Shown piece by piece: positions 1 to 4,729 of a stretch of DNA of 6,543 nucleotides. Both the position numbers and the translations under genes were made by a program. Origin of the DNA: JBBSOW01 sp038259365. GTDB taxonomy: Bacteria; Actinomycetota; Actinomycetes; Propionibacteriales; Propionibacteriaceae. The notes below the pieces were generated by a model, which was not told the DNA's origin, did not search any database, and saw only the letters and a list, made by a program, of their open reading frames with translations. Each line of letters opens with the position of its first letter. The first letter of the stretch is position 1. The stretch spans positions 1 through 6,543 of the forward strand of contig JBBSOW010000149.1 of NCBI GenBank assembly GCA_038259365.1. Direction: 5' to 3'.

Positions 1-42
1 AGAGGATTCGGGGTCGACCACGACGAACACGACCAGTCTCAC
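1..42 (-). CDS. Possible 5' end of a gene running off the left edge
   Basis: On the minus strand a GTG at 42-40 opens a frame that stays open to the window edge and reads VRLVVFVVVDPESS. It is preceded by a good Shine-Dalgarno match (GAGGGG, complement of 52-57) with 9 nt of spacing. Codons are rich in third-position G or C. The start looks like a hydrophobic beta-strand or a weak membrane/signal segment, but 14 codons are too few to assign a family. The same frame is open further upstream, so the start rests only on the ribosome site. The plus-strand frames here (for example 1-165, open from the edge to a TGA) are alternatives. I infer a real gene at low confidence and propose no function. 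Confidence 0.3.
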   Translation of the reverse strand, partial: MRLVVFVVVDPESS

Positions 43-94
43 CCCGCCGGTCCCCTCGTGACCACAGCAGAACGCGACACCCACCGGAATCTTC

Positions 95-110
95 GCGCAC
101 CATGGTGCGC
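95..110. repeat. 16-bp perfect palindrome
   Basis: GCGCACCATGGTGCGC is its own reverse complement over 16 bp with no central spacer. It lies 53 bp upstream of the possible minus-strand start at 42, where an operator for that gene could sit. No protein can be named as its binder. Confidence 0.55.
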
Positions 111-180
111 CAAGGAACGAAGGCGCCGCGTTGCTGACCTGGACATGTGCCAGATCGACTGTTGATGCACGATGACGACT

Positions 181-213
181 TGCGGACGTCGTGAGGACAA
201 TCTGAGGACAACG
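181..213. repeat. Three tandem 11-bp units
   Basis: The units are TGCGGACGTCG, TGAGGACAATC and TGAGGACAACG. The last two agree at 9 of 11 positions, and all share TG(c/a)GGAC at the start. An 11-bp period puts each copy on the same face of the helix, as with tandem binding sites of response regulators. No gene is clearly controlled by it. Confidence 0.45.
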
Positions 214-295
214 AGGAAGCGGACTGGGCGTCCGCAGTAGGACCGCAGTCAATGGCCAACCACTGTGTCAACCCTACGCACGGGCGGGAGCACCG

Positions 296-331
296 GTGCG
301 GGCGCCAACGCGTACAGTGCCGGCGCCAACG
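296..331. repeat. 15-bp direct repeat, 21-bp period
   Basis: GTGCGGGCGCCAACG (296-310) and GTGCCGGCGCCAACG (317-331) match at 14 of 15 positions. They start 21 bp apart, about two helical turns. They may be a pair of protein-binding sites or chance in GC-rich DNA. Confidence 0.4.
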
Positions 332-863
332 GTTCCAACAGCCGATGGTGACGGTCCATCAGCGATCGTTTCAGCCCGAGGACTGGTCCGAGGCGGGGCA
401 CTTACGGAGGGGGACCTGATCATCGGTACCGACCTGCGCTTCGTGATTGGCACGAACCCTTGCGGTCAGAGCGGGCGTGCCTGATGCGGGCGAGCAGGAA
501 GCACGAGTTCGGGTGCAGCGGATCTTGAAGTGGTGGCGCGCAGTGGCCGTCGCCCTGCGGGCGGCCGTCGCCTCGCTGCTTGCCGGTGGCACAGTGCGTG
601 GGGCGGCGACAACGCTTCAACCGGAGCGGAGTCCTCACCACCACAGGCAGGCTGTGGAAGAACACCGAACTGCGCATCGCCCCACGTGCCGCCCTGTCGC
701 CCTGCCGCCCGGAGAGGGCGATCGGAAAGTAGTTGGCAGTGCATGGAACCGCGCGAAAGCGTTGGTATCAAAAGGTTTTGGAGTGAGGCGCCATCGGCTG
801 TCGTTGGACGTCTCCGGATACGGTGTGTGCCAGTTGTGCACCCGCTGGGGTGCTTCGCCGTAC

Positions 864-875
864 TTCGACGTCGAA
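864..875. repeat. 12-bp perfect palindrome
   Basis: TTCGACGTCGAA is a perfect 12-bp palindrome about 60 bp upstream of the leader ORF at 936. It could be a regulator site, but palindromes of this length also occur by chance. Confidence 0.35.
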
Positions 876-926
876 TCGGTGGGCCGATACGTGGCCCCGT
901 GCACTCGTCGTGGTTAATTTCACAGG

Positions 927-948
927 GGACGAAGCATGCGATTCGTCC
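927..948 (+). promoter_or_regulatory. Hairpin enclosing the start of the leader ORF
   Basis: GGACGAA (927-933) pairs perfectly with TTCGTCC (942-948). The 8-nt loop holds the ATG at 936, and the stem takes up part of the Shine-Dalgarno sequence AGGGGA (924-929). Such a structure could limit ribosome access. This is inferred from base pairing alone. Confidence 0.35.
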
Positions 949-1028
949 GCTTGTACGTGACGGCTTTGTTGGTTTGTCTGACCGGTGGTGCCGACCGGAT
1001 ACTGAGGGGATGCAGACACGACAGATGA
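936..1028 (+). CDS. Possible 30-codon leader peptide before the GNAT gene
   Basis: ATG at 936 follows a good Shine-Dalgarno sequence (AGGGGA, 924-929, 6 nt spacing) and reads for 30 codons to a TGA at 1026-1028. The peptide starts MRFVRLYVTALLVCLTGG, a basic start followed by a hydrophobic run, then an arginine- and cysteine-containing tail. It overlaps the start of the GNAT gene in another frame. Its TGA shares ATGA with an in-frame internal Met codon of that gene at 1025, the usual geometry of translational coupling. It could be a cis-acting leader, a small membrane peptide or chance. The ribosome site is the strongest argument for it; no homologue is known to me. Confidence 0.3.
   Translation: MRFVRLYVTALLVCLTGGADRILRGCRHDR
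974..1003 (+). promoter_or_regulatory. Probable promoter of the GNAT gene, leaderless type
   Basis: TTGTCT (974-979) and GATACT (998-1003) are 18 bp apart and resemble -35 and -10 hexamers. The -10 ends 6 nt before the ATG at 1010, so transcription would start at or next to the start codon. The GAGGGG between them touches the ATG and is too close to act as a Shine-Dalgarno sequence for it. Confidence 0.45.
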
Positions 1029-1432
1029 GGGCTGCCGAGGTGGAAGTGGTGGCCGCTCTCGCGCCGCAGCCGGGGATCCTGTGCCTGTCGGGTGCTGACA
1101 TCGTGGCTGAGTTCGCGGCCGGACGGATGCGGCCCGAGTGGTCTTGGGTCGTGGAGGATGACCAAGGTCGCCTTCTCGGCCGCGCCTTGTGGTGGGGCCG
1201 TGATAGCAGCCGGCCCCTGGCTCTGGACGTGCTCGACATTGATGTCCCGACGCCCCAGCAGGAGGGGATCGGCACGATGCTGTTGCGTGTCGGACATGCC
1301 GGCCTGGCCCGCCTGGGCCACAAGGCGCCACTGGCTTACACGGTGCGCCTGCCGAACGAGTGGCACGACCGTCCGGACAGTGGTGATGCGCTGTCCTGGC
1401 GCATCGCTGCCGCCCGCCAATGCGCGGCCTGA
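1010..1432 (+). CDS. GNAT acetyltransferase, N-terminal domain (split gene, first part)
   Basis: This 140-residue product is the N-terminal half of a two-domain GNAT protein; GNAT enzymes move acetyl from acetyl-CoA to an amine. From ATG 1010 the chain begins MQTRQMRAAEVEVVAALA, the usual first strand and helix. Around residues 45-60 comes a strand pair (WSWVVEDDQGRLLGRALWW). Near residue 85 QQEGIGTMLL is a weak copy of the acetyl-CoA pyrophosphate loop. The frame keeps good similarity until LSWRIAAARQ and then meets TGA at 1430-1432, where related proteins continue with GLTLVNER-like sequence. That sequence is present here in the -1 frame. Start 1010 is chosen because it keeps the first strand and has a -10 hexamer 6 nt upstream; 1025 is the alternative. 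The substrate is unknown. In two-domain GNATs the N-terminal domain is often the degenerate, non-catalytic one. Confidence 0.75.
   Translation: MQTRQMRAAEVEVVAALAPQPGILCLSGADIVAEFAAGRMRPEWSWVVEDDQGRLLGRALWWGRDSSRPLALDVLDIDVPTPQQEGIGTMLLRVGHAGLARLGHKAPLAYTVRLPNEWHDRPDSGDALSWRIAAARQCAA
1411..1432 (+). other. Frame break between the two GNAT halves
   Basis: Upstream codons begin at positions of 2 modulo 3 and downstream codons at 1 modulo 3, so joining the halves needs a -1 shift, as from loss of one base. The downstream frame is closed by TGA at 1384-1386 and the upstream one by TGA at 1430-1432. The break therefore lies in 1387-1432, most likely after AAAR at about 1416. No slippery heptamer is visible. 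A sequencing error is possible. Confidence 0.65.
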
Positions 1433-1959
1433 CTCTGGTGAACGAACGACTGCAACTTGAGTGGGCTCCCGTCCCGGCGGGCCAGCCGGACCTGTCCTCG
1501 GCCGGGGGGTTGACCTTTCGCCGCGGTGACGACGCTGAGTTCGTAGAGCTGTTCGCCCAGGCCGCGCTGGGATCGTTGGACGTCATGACGCGCCGCGCCC
1601 TGGCCGCGATGGATGCGCACGAGCTGGCGCGCGAGGAGCTGGACTATTACCGCTCCTGCCCCGGGGAGCGGGACTGGTGGCAGGTGGCCACCGGTTCACA
1701 GGGCGTGGTCGTGGGCTTCGTCATCCCGTCCGCGACGCCTACCAACCGCAACGTCGGCTACCTGGGCGTTGTGCCCCGCCATCGCGGGCATGGCTACGTC
1801 CACGGGCTCCTCGAGTTCGTGACCCGCTTCCATACGGCATCCGGCGCCCCGCGCATCACGGCAACCACTGACGCAAGCAACACCCCGGTGGCCACCGCGT
1901 TCGCGCGGGCCGGTTACGAAGTGGTCGAGCGTCGGATCGATATCGAACCGGCACCCTGA
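1420..1959 (+). CDS. GNAT acetyltransferase, C-terminal catalytic-type domain (split gene, second part)
   Basis: This 179-residue frame carries a well-preserved GNAT domain. After a linker (GLTLVNERLQLEW) come a strand at residues 30-35 (LTFRRGDD) and helices with LAREELDYYRSCPGERDWWQVA. A strand pair follows (VVVGFVIPSA, about residues 97-106). Next is YLGVVPRHRGHGYVHGLLEF (about 115-134), which contains the acetyl-CoA loop R-x-x-G-x-G. Last comes the NTPVATAFARAGYEVVERRI end typical of the fold. The ATG at 1420 overlaps the preceding frame by 13 nt and has no Shine-Dalgarno sequence. The Met is probably not a native start; the native gene was most likely one frame of about 316 codons (1010-1959). 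Reinitiation at the overlapping ATG...TGA could still give a separate C-terminal protein, and this half has the better cofactor motif. The substrate is unknown. Confidence 0.8.
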   Translation: MRGLTLVNERLQLEWAPVPAGQPDLSSAGGLTFRRGDDAEFVELFAQAALGSLDVMTRRALAAMDAHELAREELDYYRSCPGERDWWQVATGSQGVVVGFVIPSATPTNRNVGYLGVVPRHRGHGYVHGLLEFVTRFHTASGAPRITATTDASNTPVATAFARAGYEVVERRIDIEPAP

Positions 1960-2197
1960 GGCCCACGACCAACGTGCCCGACGTCCCGCACTACCGCCGA
2001 TCGTGGTGCTGCAACCTAGTCCGCGGACCGCCATGTCATGGACGTCGATCCACTGCTGGTCGAAAAGAGGACAGCCGAGCGACCAATGGCCTCGTCGCCT
2101 CTCGAGCGACGTCGATCGTGTCGTCCGGAACAGTCGGTCATGTTGGCCACGTGACTGCACGAGGTCCAAGAACTTGGAGCAGATCTGCGTGATAACC
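1960..2197. other. Intergenic region between GNAT and SRPBCC genes
   Basis: I see no supported gene in these 238 bp. The minus strand carries an open frame across it, continuous with antisense of both neighbours and without domains. The 10-mer GACGTCGATC occurs twice, near 2041 and 2108. No hairpin followed by a T-run was found after the GNAT stop. Confidence 0.5.
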
Positions 2198-2225
2198 CGA
2201 TCATGTATCGTGTGATACATGATCG
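2198..2225. promoter_or_regulatory. 28-bp operator-like inverted repeat over the SRPBCC start codon
   Basis: The arms CGATCATGTATC (2198-2209) and GATACATGATCG (2214-2225) are perfect reverse complements around a 4-bp centre, GTGT. The ATG of the SRPBCC gene (2219-2221) lies inside the right arm. A -10-like TATCGT (2206-2211) spans the left arm and centre, 7 nt before that ATG. Length and symmetry suit a TetR-family dimer, and a TetR gene lies in the same operon, so this is probably its own operator. Binding would block the promoter directly. I found no second copy in the window. Confidence 0.7.
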
Positions 2226-2644
2226 CGAAGAGCGCCGTATCCTCTGCTCCAGTTGACCGGCTGTGGGACGTTGTCGCAGCCCTTGAAGCATGGCCGCAGC
2301 ACCTGCCCACCTTCACATCCGTGGTTCTTTCCCCCGACTCCCCGGTTGCGTCGGGCCTGGGCGCCCGGTTCGATGTGCGCCAACCTGGTCTGCAGCGGGC
2401 GACGTACGAGGTCACGACGTGGCGGCCGCGCGAGTCGTTCACCTGGATCGCCCGTTCGCGGGGCATCGTCACAACGGGTGTGCACTCAGTCACGGCTCAC
2501 GGGGGTGGCTCCAAGATCGAGCTGAGTCTTCAGTGGCGGGGACCTCTCGCCCCCTTGGTGCGTGTCGCGCTGGGTCGCCGGGTGGGCGCGATGGTGGAGC
2601 AGGAGGCTTCGACCTTCGCCGGGTTGGCTGAGGTCCATGGGTGA
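2219..2644 (+). CDS. SRPBCC (START/polyketide-cyclase fold) protein
   Basis: This 141-residue protein has the pattern of the SRPBCC superfamily, small helix-grip domains with a deep cavity for hydrophobic ligands. The opening MIAKSAVSSAPVDRLWDVVAA is the typical first strand and helix, followed by LEAWPQHLP. A series of beta-strands comes next (FDVRQPG, YEVTTWRPRESFTWIARS, GVHSVTAHGGGSKIELSLQWRG). The long C-terminal helix starts near LAPLVRVALGRRVGAMVEQEA. An in-frame TGA at 2213 makes ATG 2219 the first possible start. There is no Shine-Dalgarno sequence, and a -10-like TATCGT ends 7 nt upstream, so translation is probably leaderless. It overlaps the TetR gene by 8 nt. The ligand or reaction cannot be told; members include cyclases, ligand carriers and stress proteins. 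Co-transcription with a repressor suggests the two share or respond to one ligand. Confidence 0.85.
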   Translation: MIAKSAVSSAPVDRLWDVVAALEAWPQHLPTFTSVVLSPDSPVASGLGARFDVRQPGLQRATYEVTTWRPRESFTWIARSRGIVTTGVHSVTAHGGGSKIELSLQWRGPLAPLVRVALGRRVGAMVEQEASTFAGLAEVHG

Positions 2645-3236
2645 GGAGAGGGACGTCCTCCTCGCCAAGGTGGTGACCCACTACGCGACCCACGGAGTCC
2701 GCGATACCAGCTTGCGATCCTTGGCGACTTCTATCGGCACCAGTCAGCGGATGCTGCACTATCACTTCGGCTCCCGCACGGATGTGATCTCTGCGGTGAT
2801 CGACGCCGTCGCCGGTCAACAGGCGGAGCAGATCAGGATCCTCTTCTCTGAAGAGGTCGACCCGTTCGCCGCTGGCTCCCGCAACTGGGAGGCAACAGTG
2901 GACGGCGCATTGACCTATGGCGCCTTGTGGTTTGAGCTGGCGACCCACGCCATGCGTCGCGAGCCATACGCAGACCACCTCGGCGTCGTCATGGTCGATG
3001 CCCAAGTCCGCGAGTTCACGCGCATCTACGCATCGCACACCGGCCTGCCCCAAGCGCAACGGCTGGCACGGCTGACCCTCGCTGTCGGACAAGGACTGAT
3101 CTTCGGCTTCCTGATCGATCGAGACCGAGACGCTGCAGACGCCGCCATTCGCGAGTTCACCACCATGATCCGGCGCGAACTCTCCAACACCGCGGACTCA
3201 ACGACCCCCAACACCGCGCCCGCCCACACTGGCTGA
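2637..3236 (+). CDS. TetR-family transcriptional regulator
   Basis: This 199-residue protein has the normal TetR length. The N-terminal DNA-binding domain covers residues 5-50. The helix-turn-helix is at about 25-44 (SLRSLATSIGTSQRMLHYHF), followed by the family's characteristic FGSRTDVISAVIDAV. The rest is a helical ligand-binding and dimerisation domain with no recognisable subfamily signature, ending in a disordered Thr/Pro/Ala tail. ATG 2637 is chosen because the HTH then starts at the usual distance, GAGG (2630-2633) lies just upstream, and ATGGGTGA overlaps the SRPBCC stop, which suggests translational coupling. It probably represses its operon at the 28-bp inverted repeat (2198-2225). 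That assignment is inferred from position and symmetry; the effector is unknown. Confidence 0.9.
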   Translation: MGEERDVLLAKVVTHYATHGVRDTSLRSLATSIGTSQRMLHYHFGSRTDVISAVIDAVAGQQAEQIRILFSEEVDPFAAGSRNWEATVDGALTYGALWFELATHAMRREPYADHLGVVMVDAQVREFTRIYASHTGLPQAQRLARLTLAVGQGLIFGFLIDRDRDAADAAIREFTTMIRRELSNTADSTTPNTAPAHTG

Positions 3237-3361
3237 AGACCCCGACCCGTGGAGCGTCGCCCGCCAGGATGACATGGCAGACAACGAATCCCGTTGGCCC
3301 ACGCCCCCACACCAGGCCATCCACACGTCGAGTCCAGTCGGACATGCCGCTCCTCGCGTGC

Positions 3362-3367
3362 GGGAGG
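3362..3367 (+). promoter_or_regulatory. Ribosome binding site fixing the VOC 1 start
   Basis: GGGAGG sits 8 nt before GTG 3376. The nearby ATG at 3368 reads into TGA after three codons, so the GTG is the start that this site serves. Confidence 0.65.
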
Positions 3368-3375
3368 ATGGGCCG

Positions 3376-3738
3376 GTGAGTGCTTCCCTTCGGATCGAGA
3401 TCTTTCCGGCTGACCTGCACGAGACGGTCGCGTTCTACTCAGCTCTTGGGTTCGTGGTCACCGGACGTAGCGCGGGACCTCCCGCGTACGCCTCTTTGAC
3501 CCTCGATGCCGTTCGCATCGGCGCCTGCGAGGCCAGCCCCGTCGACCCGTCCCTGCGGGCTGTCCCGATCGGCACGGAGATCGTGATCGACGTCGACGAC
3601 ATCGCCGCGTGCCACGACAGGACCGTGGGCGCCGGGATCGAACCGACCCAAGACCTGCAGGAGCAGCCTTGGGGGCTGTTCGACTTCCGGGTGACCGATC
3701 CAGATGGCTACTACCTGCGCTTCACCTCACGTCGCTGA
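3376..3738 (+). CDS. VOC-family (glyoxalase/bleomycin-resistance fold) protein 1
   Basis: This 120-residue protein matches one vicinal oxygen chelate domain, made of two beta-alpha-beta-beta-beta modules. It opens with SLRIEIFPADLHETVAFYSALGF, the usual strand, helix and FYxxLGF turn. The second module starts at about residue 57 (GTEIVIDVDDIAACHDRTVGAG), and the chain ends with VTDPDGYYLRF, the family's typical last strand. Members are dioxygenases, isomerases, glyoxalases or metal-free drug-binding proteins, so the reaction cannot be assigned. The Glu of RIEIF could be a metal ligand, but a complete ligand set is not clear. The same frame is open from 3274, but those residues look non-coding. 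It starts 139 nt after the TetR stop, so co-transcription is possible but unproven. Confidence 0.8.
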   Translation: MSASLRIEIFPADLHETVAFYSALGFVVTGRSAGPPAYASLTLDAVRIGACEASPVDPSLRAVPIGTEIVIDVDDIAACHDRTVGAGIEPTQDLQEQPWGLFDFRVTDPDGYYLRFTSRR

Positions 3739-3741
3739 CGT

Positions 3742-3761
3742 ACGACGTTGCTGCACGTCGT
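3742..3761 (+). terminator. Hairpin just after VOC 1 (weak terminator candidate)
   Basis: ACGACGT (3742-3748) and ACGTCGT (3755-3761) form a 7-bp perfect stem with a 6-nt loop, starting 4 nt after the stop codon. No T-run follows, so it is not a textbook intrinsic terminator. It may be a mild terminator or a 3'-end stabilising hairpin. Confidence 0.35.
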
Positions 3762-3797
3762 GCCGGTGGGCGAGCGGAACTTCCGCACCATCACTGT

Positions 3798-3861
3798 GAT
3801 GGCGCAGATCGTGCCGGATGGCGCAGAAACTCCTGTGCCACCGCGTATCTTCTGCGCCATC
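3798..3861. repeat. Three copies of GATGGCGCAGA, two direct and one inverted
   Basis: GATGGCGCAGA occurs at 3798 and 3817 (19-bp period) and as its reverse complement at 3851-3861. The second and third copies extend to a perfect 12-bp inverted repeat (GATGGCGCAGAA at 3817-3828, TTCTGCGCCATC at 3850-3861) around a 21-nt spacer. All lie 74-137 bp upstream of the VOC 2 start, where regulator sites would be expected. No T-run follows, so a terminator is less likely. Confidence 0.6.
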
Positions 3862-3934
3862 GCGTGTTCGGACGCAACAGATCACTCACTGTGGAGGGGT
3901 CTCGCCGGTTCACTTTTGTGGTAGCGATGGAGGC

Positions 3935-4282
3935 GTGTCGATCACAGCAGCACTGTCAGCCGTGGCCGTTCCAGATCTGGCAGAGGCCAAGGAGTTCTAC
4001 TCCAACCTGTTCGGGCGCGGTCCGGATCTCGAGCCCATGCCCACCCTCGCCCAGTGCGACATCGAGAACGGCGGAGGCGTGCAAGTGGTCGAGCACGCCG
4101 AGAACAGCGGCTCCTCGATGCTGACGCTGCTCGTCACCGACTTCCACGCCCTTCTCACCGAACTGAGCGAGAAGGGCGTGGAGCATGGAGCGGTGATCGC
4201 CGGAGTGATCTCCCGGGTGACGCAGACGAGTGATCCGGCCGGGAACGTCATCACGTTTGCGGAGGTCAACCCCGACTCCTGA
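3935..4282 (+). CDS. VOC-family (glyoxalase/bleomycin-resistance fold) protein 2
   Basis: This 115-residue protein has one VOC domain. After SITAALSAVAV comes PDLAEAKEFYSNLFGRGPD, the first helix and FYxxLxGR turn. Then follow strands CDIENGGGVQVVEHA and SMLTLLVTDFHALLTELSEKGVEHG (start of the second module), ending in DPAGNVITFAEV. GTG 3935 is chosen because family proteins begin about here. GGAGG at 3929-3933 is only 1 nt away, too close for normal initiation, while TAGCGA (3922-3927) might be a -10 for leaderless expression. The frame is open from 3818, but the extra 39 residues resemble nothing. It differs in detail from VOC 1 and is not an obvious recent duplicate. No full metal-ligand set is evident; function is unknown. 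Confidence 0.8.
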   Translation: MSITAALSAVAVPDLAEAKEFYSNLFGRGPDLEPMPTLAQCDIENGGGVQVVEHAENSGSSMLTLLVTDFHALLTELSEKGVEHGAVIAGVISRVTQTSDPAGNVITFAEVNPDS

Positions 4283-4421
4283 AGTCCGGGTTCGGCGCAT
4301 CGGTTCGTCCATCGGGCCGTGCGCCTCGCTGGCGCCTCGAGATACCCCGTTGCCCAGATCAGTAGACGAACACTGGAACGTCCGGTCTTGCCGCGGAAAG
4401 CGCTCTCGGGGCTGATGGGCG

Positions 4422-4655
4422 TTATCGCCGCGGCCCGCTGAGACGCTGGGTCCGGCAGGTGCGCCTCAACATCGATCCCGACAGTGCGAACGTGGTCAGC
4501 CCGAGCAGGAGTAGCCCGCCAGAGCCACCACTTCTGCAGGATGAGGCGGCGGCATCAGCAGAGTCGACGCAAGTGCCGGACTGGCTCCCGAGGGCGGCTA
4601 CGACCAGCAGTACCGAGGCGGCCAAGCCGATCCACCACATGACGAGTCTGGTCAC
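4422..4655 (-). CDS. Small two-helix membrane protein, unknown function
   Basis: On the minus strand GTG at 4655-4653 opens a 77-residue frame. A strong Shine-Dalgarno sequence (GGAGGA, complement of 4663-4668) lies 7 nt upstream. An ATG between them reads straight into a stop. The chain has a first membrane helix at about residues 5-23 (LVMWWIGLAASVLLVVAAL). A short loop with two cysteines follows (TCVDSADAAASSC), which could form a disulfide if it faces outward. A second helix lies at about 46-63 (GGLLLLGLTTFALSGSML), and the tail is basic (LRRTCRTQRLSGPRR). The basic tail suggests both ends are cytoplasmic. I do not recognise a family. It is divergent from the YjbR-like gene with 74 bp between starts. 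Confidence 0.65.
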   Translation of the reverse strand: MTRLVMWWIGLAASVLLVVAALGSQSGTCVDSADAAASSCRSGGSGGLLLLGLTTFALSGSMLRRTCRTQRLSGPRR

Positions 4656-4692
4656 GCTGGCATCCTCCCCTGCCGGAGACTGAGCTTGCGTG

Positions 4693-4723
4693 GTGACCGG
4701 ATGAGGCGCCCCGAGGCTACGCT
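4693..4723 (+). promoter_or_regulatory. Probable leaderless promoter of the YjbR-like gene
   Basis: TACGCT (4718-4723) fits the TAnnnT -10 pattern and ends 6 nt before GTG 4730. GTGACC (4693-4698), 19 bp upstream, is a possible -35. No Shine-Dalgarno sequence is correctly spaced for this start. Confidence 0.45.
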
Positions 4724-4729
4724 CCTCAG

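Larger units (their letters stand above)
43..935. other. About 890 bp without a convincing gene
   Basis: Several frames are open here on both strands (plus 296-484, plus 447-917, plus from 530, minus 466-1323). None shows a recognisable domain, a ribosome site matched to a sensible start, or a clear advantage over competing frames. The stretch holds the palindrome at 95-110, tandem 11-mers at 181-213, a 15-bp direct repeat at 296-331 and a 12-bp palindrome at 864-875. Plus 447-917 has a hydrophobic run around residues 30-50 but resembles nothing I know. It may be regulatory DNA, a decayed gene or a lineage-specific orphan; the sequence alone does not decide. Confidence 0.5.

Noticed and set aside
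296..484. 62-codon plus-strand ORF
   Set aside because: Short, starts within a direct repeat, no ribosome site and no family.
447..917. 156-codon plus-strand ORF with a hydrophobic segment
   Set aside because: TTG start without a convincing ribosome site, no recognisable family, and the second half looks non-coding. Kept only as a possibility within the gene-poor region.
530..1009. Upstream extension of the GNAT frame from 530
   Set aside because: The extra 160 residues show no GNAT character and are low-complexity and Arg/Pro/Ser-rich; a family-like start with a promoter lies at 1010.
1411..1432. Programmed -1 frameshift in the GNAT gene
   Set aside because: No slippery X-XXY-YYZ heptamer and no obvious downstream stimulatory structure; a lesion or sequencing error is simpler.
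466..1586. Long minus-strand frames (466-1323, 768-1586)
   Set aside because: They run antisense to the GNAT gene and the gene-poor stretch, are rich in Arg/Pro/Ser as shadow frames of GC-rich genes are, and show no domain or ribosome site.
1696..2493. 265-codon minus-strand frame across the SRPBCC gene and intergenic region
   Set aside because: Antisense to two confident genes and without domain features.
2490..3092. 200-codon minus-strand frame opposite the TetR gene
   Set aside because: The plus strand encodes a clear TetR regulator; this is its shadow.
3799..3918. 39-codon ORF starting in the first GATGGCGCAGA copy
   Set aside because: No ribosome site or known relatives; the repeats explain the sequence better.
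3818..3934. ATG 3818 as start of VOC 2
   Set aside because: The 39 added residues precede the normal VOC start, match nothing, and lie on the repeat cluster.
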